Source: Ga0077555 sp963741565
Lineage (GTDB): Bacteria > Pseudomonadota > Alphaproteobacteria > Rhizobiales > Hyphomicrobiaceae
Direction of reading: 5' to 3'
Length of the DNA: 64,000 bases
NCBI GenBank assembly: GCA_963741565.1
Contig: CAVUIK010000008.1
Coordinates: forward strand, 620,001 to 684,000
In this document: piece after piece, positions 42,794 through 51,734 of the stretch
Position numbering within the stretch: position 1 is the stretch's first letter
Layout of the letters: every line of letters starts with the position of its first letter
Notes under the pieces: model-generated
The model's database searches: none
What the model saw: only the letters and a program-made list of their open reading frames with translations
What the model was told of the DNA's origin: nothing
Program-made: the position numbers and the translations under genes

Positions 42794-44168
42794 GTGATTT
42801 CGATTCAGTCGGCAATGCTGGTTACGCTCGGCTTTCTGGCCGCTTGCCTGCTTGCGCTTGCGATCGCCCCCGCCTTCTGGGCTCGCGCTGTCCGCCTGAC
42901 GACGCGCCGCATCAAGGACGCGATGCCGCTGACCGAGGTTGAGATCCAGGCCGACAAAGACCGGATCCGCGCCGAGTACGCCATCACCGTGCATCGGCTG
43001 GAATCACAGGCCGATAAGGTCAAGCTCGCGGCGGCCCGTCAGCTGATCGAGTTGAACCGCCGCGATGCCTCGATCAACGAGTTCGAGGGGGCCATCGAAC
43101 GCCTCACCTCAGAGGCGGAAGAGAACATCAATGCACGCCGAGTCCTCGAGCAAACAGTCGCCGACCGGCTGCCCCGGGTCGAGCAACGGCTCAGCGATGC
43201 AAAAAAAATGCTGTTCGCTCGCGATCGCGAAATCTCGGAGCTGACGCGGACGGCCGAGAAGCAGGGACGGGCGCTCGGCGAAGCTGCGGCGATCAACGCC
43301 CAGCAGCAGAGCGAGATCGAACGCCTCGGTCTGTCGCTGATGACACGTGCCGCGCGCAACCAGGATGGACTGAGCCGACCCGCGTTTCGACGGCGAGGTT
43401 GCGTTGCGCTCGGAGATCGAGTCGCTGCGCGCAAAGACACGCGAGCAAGCCCAACTGCTGGCGCGCATGCAAAGCCTTGCGGCACGGCCATCCAACATCG
43501 TCGCATTGAATGGCCACGGCGAGACCGATGTCGAAGCGCAGGCGAACGGCCACGATGCCGCTGCCATGCCGGGGCAGGACCAATCGGATTTCGAGCGCCA
43601 GATCCGCACCTTGAAAGCCCGGACGGAAGATCAATCCGCTGAGATCTCACGTCTAAAGGCGGCCATCGCCGTATTCGAGGGCGGGGACGACGGCAAGTCG
43701 CTGATGCGCGATAGTCGCATCGCGCTGAAGGCCAGAATGCAGTCGCTCGAAACGCAGAGTACGCAGCAGGCGGAGACCATCCACAAGCTCCGCAGCGAGC
43801 TCGCGTCGGCCAATGAGCGCCTGGCGCGGCAGGCGGCCCACTTCACCAGCGAGCTGAAGCGGCTTGGCGCGGGAACACTGCCGGCGTCCGGACAGGCGCG
43901 CCGCGCGGCAGAGCCCGCGCGGCTTACGCTCTCGGAACGGGTGGCACAGGCCCGAATTGCGACTCCCCTCACCGAGGCATCGGCGGCCGGGAATGGCGCC
44001 AAAGCAAATGACGTGGTGGACACTGTCGCCAGTGGCGGGGATCACCATGCGAGCGTCGCCGTGGACCGTGAAGAGCCGGACACCGCTGGAGCCGGCAGCC
44101 GGGCCGGCGGCGGCGACGTGCGACCCAAGCTCCTGGACCGCATCGCGAGCCTGAGCCGCAACCCCTAA
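42794..44168 (+). CDS. Single-pass membrane coiled-coil protein, frameshifted in this sequence
   Basis: Starts at GTG 42794 with a membrane helix (AMLVTLGFLAACLLALAIAPAF), followed by a long charged coiled coil. The first frame keeps family-like sequence to about 43365, then the +1 frame takes over with ADPRFDGEVALRSEIESLRAK and runs to 44168. Removing one base near 43370 gives 457 aa. The C-terminal part is again coiled coil, then a low-complexity tail ending LLDRIASLSRNP. The function is unknown; such RmuC-like membrane-tethered coils are common in Hyphomicrobiales. It is upstream of another single-pass protein gene. Confidence 0.72.
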
Positions 44169-44262
44169 GATTTCCGTCTCTGCCATTTTTACGCCGCAGC
44201 TAGCACCTCTGATCCTCGTCACCTTTTGCCAACGGCCGCATGGCCAAGCTTTGGAGACGGGC

Positions 44263-44925
44263 ATGTCACGTGTCGCCCCTGCAAAGCCGTTCTTTAGGAA
44301 TGGCGACTTTATCACCCTCGATCCGTCAAGCCGCGAACCGACCGTCAGAGGTCCGCGGCCCCGGCTGGCCGACCGGCTGGCGGACCTTGCAACCATGCGC
44401 GCGGCCCGATGGGCTGAATCCGACCCAGGCCGCGAGTCTACACCGCAGCCGGAAGACGAACCGGGCAACCAACCGCCCGCCACTGGCGCTGTCGTGGCAG
44501 CAGCCCACATCGTTCATGTGATGCGGGAGCAGCAGCGGTTGCTCGACCGTTCGGGAGAGACGTCGCATCCGCAAGGCCAGCGCCCTGCCCAATCGCTTCT
44601 GGGCGAGACGCAGGTCGCCACCGACGCGCTCAGCCGCGCCATCGCCGAAGCCCAGGCAGCCGTCGCATTCGAGGCATCCGAACTCCACTATGCGCCGGGC
44701 ATCGAACGCAGCCGGCCATCGGCTCAGGTGTCCGCTCAGGCTGCATCCCATTTCCAGCAAGAGCGCCCGCCGATGATAATCGAACGCGCCTACGCCGAGC
44801 GCACTGCAGGGCGCAGCGAGCGACCGCAACCAGCGCCGCCCAAACGCATCGTTCCATTCGTCGCGGGCGTGTCCGTCGCCTTGGTGCTTGGAGCGGCCGT
44901 TTTTGCATATCTGCAGCTGACCTAG
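44263..44925 (+). CDS. Tail-anchored membrane protein of unknown function
   Basis: 220 aa from ATG 44263, preceded by GGAGACGG; ATG 44251 is less well placed. The N-terminal 190 residues are charged, Pro/Gln/Arg-rich and partly helical. A single hydrophobic helix, FVAGVSVALVLGAAVFAYLQL, ends the protein, so it is anchored by its C-terminus with the bulk in the cytoplasm. I recognise no domain. It follows the coiled-coil gene by 94 bases; the two could form a pair with opposite anchor positions. Confidence 0.65.
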   Translation: MSRVAPAKPFFRNGDFITLDPSSREPTVRGPRPRLADRLADLATMRAARWAESDPGRESTPQPEDEPGNQPPATGAVVAAAHIVHVMREQQRLLDRSGETSHPQGQRPAQSLLGETQVATDALSRAIAEAQAAVAFEASELHYAPGIERSRPSAQVSAQAASHFQQERPPMIIERAYAERTAGRSERPQPAPPKRIVPFVAGVSVALVLGAAVFAYLQLT

Positions 44926-45014
44926 GCGCGGCCGTAGCGCCGACAGCAGGCTTCCCGCACGGCGGGCTTCCGCTTAGTCTCAACGCCCGGACGACGAGAC
45001 AGCGGAGCAAGCGG

Positions 45015-46127
45015 ATGAAGATCACAGACGTCACGGTCACACTGTTTGCCTGGGACAATATTCCGGCGACCCAGTATGGCCGCCATAGCGGCAAGTTCGC
45101 GGGCAAGAGTGACCTCGGCCTCGTTACGATCAAGACGGATCAAGGCATCGAGGGGCATTCCTTCCTCGGGACATCGGGTGTGCCCGGCAGCAAGGACGCC
45201 TGGCTGGTCACCGACGCCTTGAAGCCCATGCTGATCGGCGAGGACCCTCTCGATCGCGAAAAGCACTTCCAGCGCATGTGGGGCCGCACGCGCATGCGCG
45301 GCCAGTTCCGCGCGCTCGGTGCCCTCGACGTGGCACTCTGGGACCTTGCGGGCAAGATCGCGGGCCTTCCCGTCCACAAGCTGATGGGCAGCTTCCGGAG
45401 AAGCGCGCCGGCCTACGCGTCGTCGGCTGTGCTTGGCTCGGTCGAAGCCTATGCCGAGGAGGCCGCCTCGTTCAAATCGCGGGGATGGGGGGCCTACAAA
45501 ATCCATCCGCCGACCCAATGGCAGACCGACATCAAGGTGTGCGAAGCGGTCCGCAAGGCGGTCGGCGACGACTATCGGATCATGCTCGATTCGACCTGGT
45601 CCTATGACTACGTCGAAGCCTTGCGCGTCGGCCAGGCGGTCGAACGGCTGGGTTTCTACTGGTATGAGGACCCGCTCTGCGAGGACAACCTCAACGGCTA
45701 CATCAAGCTGAAGCAGCAGCTCTCGATCCCGATCCTCGCGACGGAGTATTCCCCAGGCGGCCACACCGCCTATACGTCGTGGCTCACGTCCGGCGCGACC
45801 GACTACCTGCGCGGCGACGTCGCCGTGAAAGGCGGGCTCACAGCCTGCCTGAAGACGGCACATCTCGCCGAGTGTTTTCACATGAACTACGAGGTGCATC
45901 ACGGCGGCAACTCGCTGAACAATGTCGCCAACCTGCATCTCATCATGGCAATCCGGAACTGCGAGTACTTCGAGGTGCTGTTGCCCGACGGCGCACAGAA
46001 ATACGGGCTGGCGACGGACATCGAGGTCGACAAGAACGGCTTTGTGCATGCGATCGACAAACCAGGGCTCGGCGCCGACATCGATTTCGATCTGATCAAG
46101 AAGAAGCAGATTGCGGTGATTAGCTGA
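45015..46127 (+). CDS. Enolase-superfamily dehydratase (mandelate racemase/muconate lactonizing type)
   Basis: 370 aa. The catalytic motif GAYKIHPP (Lys-x-His, about residue 160) is followed by three metal-ligand positions at the ends of barrel strands: D in MLDSTWSYD, E in WYEDPL and E in LATEYSP. A late His lies in YEVHHGGNS. This pattern points to an acid-sugar dehydratase rather than a muconate cycloisomerase. The exact sugar acid is not decidable. An HpaI-type aldolase gene lies convergent 278 bases away; dehydratase plus aldolase would convert a sugar acid to pyruvate and an aldehyde. Confidence 0.87.
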   Translation: MKITDVTVTLFAWDNIPATQYGRHSGKFAGKSDLGLVTIKTDQGIEGHSFLGTSGVPGSKDAWLVTDALKPMLIGEDPLDREKHFQRMWGRTRMRGQFRALGALDVALWDLAGKIAGLPVHKLMGSFRRSAPAYASSAVLGSVEAYAEEAASFKSRGWGAYKIHPPTQWQTDIKVCEAVRKAVGDDYRIMLDSTWSYDYVEALRVGQAVERLGFYWYEDPLCEDNLNGYIKLKQQLSIPILATEYSPGGHTAYTSWLTSGATDYLRGDVAVKGGLTACLKTAHLAECFHMNYEVHHGGNSLNNVANLHLIMAIRNCEYFEVLLPDGAQKYGLATDIEVDKNGFVHAIDKPGLGADIDFDLIKKKQIAVIS

Positions 46128-46405
46128 GCTGGGGCGAAAACCGCTTTCCCCTATCGTCCGGGAAACTGAAAGCCGCGTTAACCACGCGACCGCGACCTCG
46201 CGAAATTCGCCGCTGACGTGAGCAGAGAAAGCTTTGGCTACCCTGGTAGCCGAGCCTTCTCCGCACACTGCGTACGGTCGCGTACGGCCCGGGAATCGCA
46301 CGAATCAAAAATGCGCACGCCGGACCGGCGCTCTCCGATGAAACGCATTCCGATGGACATGGTAAACCCAAACCGAGAGCAACGCTCAGGACGCGAAAAC
46401 GCGCC
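46128..46405. promoter_or_regulatory. Region between convergent dehydratase and aldolase genes, with palindromes
   Basis: 278 bases. A perfect dyad GGCTACC-CT-GGTAGCC lies at 46236-46251, with weaker flanking pairing, and two CGTACG palindromes follow in a direct repeat, GCGTACGGTCGCGTACGG (about 46269-46286). Convergent genes should need no operators, so these may be RNA hairpins at the 3' ends or operators for an unseen transcript. I found no convincing reading frame. Confidence 0.4.
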
Positions 46406-47164
46406 TCACCGCCGGGCCGCGGCCAGGAACTGCGACGCACCCGCGCCGAGGATGCGCGGCACGTGATTGTAGATGTAGCGGCAGCCCTTGCCGACGACCT
46501 CGCCGACCGTGTCGGCGGTGGCCGGCATGCCCGGTGCTTTGCCGGCAGCGATGATCTTCGCGAGCGTGGCGTCGATGGCCGCAGCAACCGGTGGCGCCTT
46601 CGGATTGCCGGGAAATCCCATCGACTGCGAGAGATCCGACGGCCCGATGAAGAACACGTCGATATCTGGAACCGTCAGGATCGCGTCGATGTTGGCGACC
46701 GCCTCCTGATGCTCGATCTGGACGCAGACGAGCGATTGCGCGTTCGCTTGTGCCGTGAAGTCGGGCATTTTCGCGCCAAGCCCCCACTTGTCGGGGCGCG
46801 TTCCCGCGGCAAGACCGCGTGCGGCGCCTGGGCCGAACTTCACAGCAGCGACGGCGCGCTCGGCGTCGGCGCGCGTATTGACATGCGGGACCTGCACACC
46901 CTTGACGCCGCGATCCATCACCGCCTGGATATCGGCAGCATCGTTGCTGCGGGGCCGTGCGATGGCCGTGATGCCGCTGGCGTCGGCTGCCATCGCCATC
47001 ATCTCGACGTCGGCGAGGCCGATCGATCCATGTTCGCAATCGATCAGAACCCAGTCGAAACCGGCGTAGGCCAGCATCTCGACGAGTTGAGGGGAGGGAA
47101 ACATGATCGAGGCGCCGAGGGCCGGCTCGCCGCGCAGGATCTTCTCCTTCATCGCGTTCTTCAT
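46406..47164 (-). CDS. HpcH/HpaI-family aldolase
   Basis: 252 aa, normal for the class II HpaI aldolase family. Seen: LGASIMFPSPQLVEMLAYAGFDWVLIDCEHG, the catalytic Arg in IARPRSND, and metal ligands Glu in IEHQEAVANIDAI and Asp in FIGPSDLSQSMG. It cleaves 2-keto-3-deoxy acids to pyruvate and an aldehyde. The start ATG 47164 forms ATGA with the expected stop of the upstream DMT gene. In the raw sequence that stop is out of frame, so the aldolase seems fused to the permease; I judge the fusion an artefact of a base insertion. Confidence 0.9.
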   Translation of the reverse strand: MKNAMKEKILRGEPALGASIMFPSPQLVEMLAYAGFDWVLIDCEHGSIGLADVEMMAMAADASGITAIARPRSNDAADIQAVMDRGVKGVQVPHVNTRADAERAVAAVKFGPGAARGLAAGTRPDKWGLGAKMPDFTAQANAQSLVCVQIEHQEAVANIDAILTVPDIDVFFIGPSDLSQSMGFPGNPKAPPVAAAIDATLAKIIAAGKAPGMPATADTVGEVVGKGCRYIYNHVPRILGAGASQFLAAARR

Positions 47165-48059
47165 ACTTCGGCCTTTTCCTGTTGCGCGGAGCTCGGCAAC
47201 GGCCTTGGGGCGGGTCTCGGTATGCAGCAGGTAAAGCCCCGAGAGACAAATGATGCCGATCCCGGCAAATGACCAGCTATCCGGGATATGTCCCCAGACG
47301 ACAAAGCCGAGAAGTAACGCCAGCAGAATCAGCGAATAGCGGAACGGCGTCACAACAGCGATCTCACCGACACGCATGGCGACGATGCCGAGATAATAGG
47401 CGAAGTAGAGACAGCATGCGGCGCCTGCCAGCAGACCGATCGATTGCGGCGACGGTGACACCCAGACCTCGAACAACGACAAGCCGAAGCCCCCCAATGT
47501 CACCACGGCCGAGGATGCGGCGGCGATCATCAGGGACGGGACCGAATGGGTCGACGAAACGCGTCGCCAAGTCCCGGGTCGCCGTGAAGATGAGTGCCGT
47601 CAGAGCGATCCAGACCTCGGGAACGAAACTGTCGGTACCGGGCTTGACGATAAACAGGACGCCCGCAAAGCCGAGCAGCGACGCCATCCAGCGGTGCGGT
47701 CCAACCTTGGCGCCGAGCAGCAGGGCGGCACCGGCCGTGACGATGAGCGGCGTGACTTGCAGCAAAGCCGATGTTGTCGCGAGCGGCAGATGGCGCAGCG
47801 ACGCCACGATGAAGAGGGTGGCTGCCCCAGACGCAAGCAGGCGGACGAGCATGGGCTTCTGGAGCAGCGCGCGCGGATGACACCAAGCGCCGGCAATCGT
47901 CGCCGCGAGTGCGAGTATGGCGGTCGCCATCAACCCGCGCAGGACGATGATCTGGCTGTTCGGCAACTCCGCACTCACGGTCTTGACGATGGCATCGTTG
48001 ACAACGAACGCAGCGGACGACGCCAGAATGGCCAGAATGCCACGGAGATTATCGGTCAT
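47161..48059 (-). CDS. EamA/DMT-family permease 1, with two frameshifts in this sequence
   Basis: N-terminal frame from ATG 48059 shows GILAILASSAAFVVNDAIVK and continues to about 47546. Dropping one base in the AA at 47545-47546 gives the join DPSVPSLMIAAASS, matching the two paralogues downstream in the text order (DPSVPPPL, GPGVPTMLL). Near the end, dropping one A from the run of four in GGAAAAGG (about 47178-47181) ends the protein as GKAEV at TGA 47161-47163, overlapping the aldolase ATG. The corrected protein is 298 aa with ten helices. Its start overlaps the stop of DMT 2. Confidence 0.8.
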
Positions 48060-48973
48060 GACGAGGCGGCGCCTTTGGCTTGCTCGCGCGCCATCCGCAC
48101 CGTGCGTTCGCGCAGGAATGTATAGATGCCGGCCGCGATCACGATTGCGGTTCCGATCAGCGCAATCCGGTCGGGGCGCTCATCGAAGAGGAACAGGCCG
48201 GCCAGGATCGCGAAGATGATCACCGAGTAGCGGAACGGCGACACGACGGCAACCTCGCCGTGCCGCATGGCATCAATGATGAAATAGTAGCCACCGATCA
48301 GAAACACGGCGGCGCCGGCCAAGAGCAACAGGGCATTGCGTGATGGCCACACCCATGTCTCGAACAGCGCAAAGCAGGCCGCGACCGCCGTCACCGTCGT
48401 CGCCGAGAACACCACCAGCAGCATCGTCGGAACTCCCGGACCAATGCGGCGTGTCGAGAGATCACGCAGGACAGAAAAGAACACGCCTGCCAAGGCGAGC
48501 AGCGACCAGGCATTGAACGCCGACGAGCCTGGACGAATGACAATGAGCACGCCAACAAAACCGACCGCCGTCGCCAGCCAGCGCCGCCAGCCGACGGGCT
48601 CACCCAGGAACAGTGCGGCGGCCCCGGTGATGGCCAGCGGCAGAAACTGGAGAATGGCCGTCGCATCCGCAATCGGCATGTGGAACAGCGCCGTCAGGTA
48701 GAAGAACGTCGAGCCGATCTCGCCGATGTTGCGCAGGCCGATCACCGGCCAATCGCCCCGCGATGGCCAGGTACGAAACGCGCCGACAGCCATGGCCAGC
48801 ACTGCCGCCATGGCGAGCGTCATGAGGCCGCGGATGAAGATCGCTTGCCCGCCAGGCAGATCGGCCGTAGCGAGCTTGATGAAGGCATCATTGACGATGA
48901 AGCTGGCCTGCGACGCGATCATCGCCGCGATGCCGCGCAAATTGCCGGCCGCGCCATGGCTGGATGTGCTCAT
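48056..48973 (-). CDS. EamA/DMT-family permease 2
   Basis: 305 aa, ten helices in two EamA repeats. The start NLRGIAAMIASQASFIVNDAFIK aligns by eye with DMT 1 and DMT 3. Its stop overlaps the DMT 1 start as ATGA, and DMT 3 ends 15 bases upstream of its start. The substrate is unknown; with the aldolase and dehydratase nearby, transport of an organic acid or sugar acid is a reasonable inference. Unlike DMT 1 it is intact. Confidence 0.9.
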   Translation of the reverse strand: MSTSSHGAAGNLRGIAAMIASQASFIVNDAFIKLATADLPGGQAIFIRGLMTLAMAAVLAMAVGAFRTWPSRGDWPVIGLRNIGEIGSTFFYLTALFHMPIADATAILQFLPLAITGAAALFLGEPVGWRRWLATAVGFVGVLIVIRPGSSAFNAWSLLALAGVFFSVLRDLSTRRIGPGVPTMLLVVFSATTVTAVAACFALFETWVWPSRNALLLLAGAAVFLIGGYYFIIDAMRHGEVAVVSPFRYSVIIFAILAGLFLFDERPDRIALIGTAIVIAAGIYTFLRERTVRMAREQAKGAASS

Positions 48974-48988
48974 GGTGCATCCTTGCCG

Positions 48989-49933
48989 TTATTCGCGCTT
49001 GCTTGTCGCGGCGGCCAAGCGCCTCAGCGTCTGCTCGCGATAGAACGTGTAGAGCCCGGCAGCGCAGACGATCGTGATCCCCAGCAGTGTCACGGGGTCC
49101 GGGAAGTGACCGAAGACGGCGATGCCCGAAATGATCGCAAAGATGATGATCGAGTAGCGAAACGGGACCACCGCGGAGATCTCACCGGACCGGACCGAGA
49201 TGATCGTGCAGGTCTGGCCGATCAGTGAGAACATCGCGGCGCAAAAGAGGCCGACGACCGTGCCTGCCGTCGGCCAGACCCAAAATCCAGCCGTCGCGAC
49301 CAGTCCAGCGGTCAACACGGTGAGGCCCGACGAAAACATCGTGATCAACGGCGGCGGCACGCTCGGGTCGACGCGGCGCGTCGCAAGATCGCGAATTGTA
49401 CCACCGAGGACCGAAAGAATGCCAACGAGGGCCCACCAGTTGAACGTACTCGAGCCCGGCCGAATGATCAGCAGCACGCCGAGAAAGCCGACGGCTGTTG
49501 CCGTCCAACGCCGCCAGCCGACCCGCTCTCCGAGAAAGAGCGCCGACGCCGCGGTGATCGTCAGCGGTCCGAGCTGGCCAATGGCTGAGAGGTCGGCATA
49601 AGGCATGCGGGCCAGCGCCATCTGAAACGACCAAGCGCCGAGCGTATCGCCACTGGCACGCCACGCCATGGCTCGCGAGAACGCCCGGTGCAGCGTCGCA
49701 AAGGCGCCGAGATAGAGGCATACGACGACCGCGCCGAAAAAGACGAAGACGCCGCGGATGAAGATCAATTCGCTGGTCGGCGCGCTGCCTGCCACCAGCT
49801 TCATGATGGTGTCGCCACACGCGAAGGATGCGCAGGCCGCGATCATCGCCAGGATGCCGCGCATATTCGCGGCCGGCTTCTGGCTTTCGCCTGCCGGCGG
49901 GATCTGTGTGCCGCCCCTGCCCCCGTCGTTCAC
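48989..49933 (-). CDS. EamA/DMT-family permease 3
   Basis: 314 aa from GTG 49933, which has AAGGGGG at a suitable distance; a downstream ATG at the NMRGILAM segment is an alternative, and the longer open frame back to 50155 overlaps moaA in antiframe and is rejected. Ten helices, two EamA repeats, with GILAMIAACASFACGDTIMKL at the start. It is the first of three tandem paralogues and lies 38 bases downstream of moaA. Confidence 0.85.
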   Translation of the reverse strand: MNDGGRGGTQIPPAGESQKPAANMRGILAMIAACASFACGDTIMKLVAGSAPTSELIFIRGVFVFFGAVVVCLYLGAFATLHRAFSRAMAWRASGDTLGAWSFQMALARMPYADLSAIGQLGPLTITAASALFLGERVGWRRWTATAVGFLGVLLIIRPGSSTFNWWALVGILSVLGGTIRDLATRRVDPSVPPPLITMFSSGLTVLTAGLVATAGFWVWPTAGTVVGLFCAAMFSLIGQTCTIISVRSGEISAVVPFRYSIIIFAIISGIAVFGHFPDPVTLLGITIVCAAGLYTFYREQTLRRLAAATSKRE

Positions 49934-49971
49934 TCGGCCCCCTTCGAAGGAGCGCTTGCCCCCGGACTCCG

Positions 49972-51006
49972 TTAGCCGCCGGTGACGCTCATGTGACGCT
50001 GGACGGCGGGGCGCTTGGTTCGCCGGTCGATGACGAAGTCGTGGCCCTTCGGCTTGCGCCCGATCGCCTCGTCGATGGCCGCGAGCAATGGCGCGTCGTC
50101 GGGACTGGCGCGGAGGGAAGTCCGGAGATCGGCCGCATCCTCCTGGCCCAGGCACATGTAGAGCGTACCCGTGCAGGTGAGACGCACGCGATTGCAGCTC
50201 TCACAGAAATTATGCGTCATCGGCGTGATGAAACCGATGCGACCGCCGGTCTCCGTCGCCGTCACATAGCGCGCGGGGCCGCCGGTGCGGTAGGGGATGT
50301 CCTCGAGCGTCAGCTTATCCATCAAGCGCGCGCGCACGATCGACAGCGGCAAATACTGATCCGTGCGATCGCCGTCGATGTCGCCGAGCGGCATGGTCTC
50401 GATGAACGTGATGTCGAAGCCGCGGCCATGCGCGAAGCGCACGAGCTTTTCGATTTCGTCCTCGTTGACTCCCTTCAAAGCGACGGCGTTGAGCTTGACC
50501 TGGAGGCCCGCCTTCTCGGCGGCGTCGAGGCCGGCCATCACCTGGCCAAAGTCACCCCAGCGCGTAATCGCCTTGAAGCGCTCCGCGTCGAGCGTGTCGA
50601 GCGAGATGTTGATCCGGCGAACACCTACGGCCTTGAGGTCCGCAGCATACTTCGGCAACTGGCTGCCGTTGGTGGTCAACGTCAACTCCTCGAGAGCGCC
50701 GGTCTCGAGATGGCGCCCGAGTGCCTTGAAGAGCCACAGGATATTCTTGCGCACCAGCGGCTCACCGCCCGTGATGCGTAGTTTGCGCACGCCTTTAGTG
50801 ACAAATGCCGCGCACAGCCGGTCCAGCTCTTCGAGCGACAGCAGTTCCTTCTTCGGAAGGAATGTCATGTGCTCCGACATGCAGTAGACGCAGCGGAAAT
50901 CGCAGCGGTCCGTGACCGACACGCGGAGATAGCTGACATGGCGCCCGAACGGGTCGATCATCGGGACGGCATTGGGCGCGCCAGGACTGGGGGAATTTGG
51001 GTGCAT
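49972..51006 (-). CDS. moaA: GTP 3',8-cyclase MoaA
   Basis: 344 aa from ATG 51006; a longer frame to 51144 is non-conserved. The radical-SAM cluster motif CDFRCVYC (C-x3-C-x2-C) lies near the start, and LRITGGEPLVRK and TTNGSQL follow. The second cluster is held by cysteines in NFCESCNRVRLTCTG. The protein ends in Gly-Gly, as active MoaA does. It converts GTP to the precursor used by MoaC in molybdenum-cofactor synthesis. No other moa gene is in the window. The DMT run follows on the same strand. Confidence 0.96.
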   Translation of the reverse strand: MHPNSPSPGAPNAVPMIDPFGRHVSYLRVSVTDRCDFRCVYCMSEHMTFLPKKELLSLEELDRLCAAFVTKGVRKLRITGGEPLVRKNILWLFKALGRHLETGALEELTLTTNGSQLPKYAADLKAVGVRRINISLDTLDAERFKAITRWGDFGQVMAGLDAAEKAGLQVKLNAVALKGVNEDEIEKLVRFAHGRGFDITFIETMPLGDIDGDRTDQYLPLSIVRARLMDKLTLEDIPYRTGGPARYVTATETGGRIGFITPMTHNFCESCNRVRLTCTGTLYMCLGQEDAADLRTSLRASPDDAPLLAAIDEAIGRKPKGHDFVIDRRTKRPAVQRHMSVTGG

Positions 51007-51224
51007 TGCGGGCCTTCGACAGAGACGGGTCTTATATATAGCACGACTGGCGCATTGCGAGCGTCGGCATGGTGAATTCGGCTCTGCCATCCTGGAAATG
51101 GGCCCAATCGTCCCCAGATTGGGGATCCGATTGGCTTGCCACACGCCGGGGCCAGCCGATAGAACTGTGCCTTGCGCAACGTCGCTCCCAGGACCTGCCT
51201 GCGGCGACCCAATCAGGCACTGAA
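51007..51224. promoter_or_regulatory. Divergent promoter region between moaA and purE
   Basis: 218 bases. A TATATATA run at 51033-51040 lies 27 bases before the moaA start on the minus strand and is the best -10 candidate for moaA. I looked for a molybdenum-cofactor riboswitch upstream of moaA and for a PurR-like box upstream of purE, and recognise neither. Confidence 0.3.
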
Positions 51225-51734
51225 ATGGCCAAGCCCCCGTCCTCTGCGCCGCCGCTGGTAGCGGTCATTATGGGTAGCCAATCCGACTGGGCCACCATGA
51301 AAAAGGCCGCCGCGGCGCTCGATGAACTGGGCGTACCTTATGAGGCGAAAATCGTCTCGGCCCACCGGACCCCGGACCGGCTGGTCGCATTCGCGAAGGG
51401 GGCCGTCGGACGGGGTCTCAAGGTCATTATCGCCGGCGCGGGCGGCGCAGCCCATCTGCCGGGTATGGTGGCCTCGCTGACCACCTTGCCGGTGCTGGGA
51501 GTCCCCGTCCAATCGAAGGCCCTGTCGGGACAGGACAGCCTGCTCTCTATCGTCCAGATGCCGGCCGGTATTCCAGTCGGAACGCTGGCGATCGGCGAGG
51601 CCGGCGCAACCAACGCTGGTCTGTTGGCAGCCCAGATCCTGGCCCTCCAAGACCCGGCCCTCGCGCGCCGGCTCGAAGCTCGCCGCGAGGCCCAAACCCA
51701 GAACGTGGCGGATGCGCCCAAAGACGATGCGTGA
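51225..51734 (+). CDS. purE: N5-carboxyaminoimidazole ribonucleotide mutase PurE
   Basis: 169 aa from ATG 51225. Class I PurE signatures: IMGSQSDWATMKKAA, the active-site region SAHRTPDRL, IAGAGGAAHLPGMVAS and GVPVQSKALSGQDSLLSIVQMP. It moves the carboxyl group of N5-CAIR to make CAIR in purine synthesis, taking the product of PurK. The 3' end overlaps the purK start, so the two are translationally coupled. Confidence 0.96.
   Translation: MAKPPSSAPPLVAVIMGSQSDWATMKKAAAALDELGVPYEAKIVSAHRTPDRLVAFAKGAVGRGLKVIIAGAGGAAHLPGMVASLTTLPVLGVPVQSKALSGQDSLLSIVQMPAGIPVGTLAIGEAGATNAGLLAAQILALQDPALARRLEARREAQTQNVADAPKDDA

Noticed and set aside
44922..46301. 459-codon open frame antisense to the enolase-superfamily gene
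   Set aside because: The plus-strand frame carries all catalytic residues; the antisense product has no recognisable motif.
46406..47530. Novel permease-aldolase fusion protein
   Set aside because: The fusion exists only because of an extra base; the natural stop overlaps the aldolase start in the neighbouring frame.
51007..51224. Molybdenum-cofactor riboswitch upstream of moaA
   Set aside because: The leader from the TATATATA run to the start is only about 27 bases, too short for the known aptamer, and no matching stems are seen.
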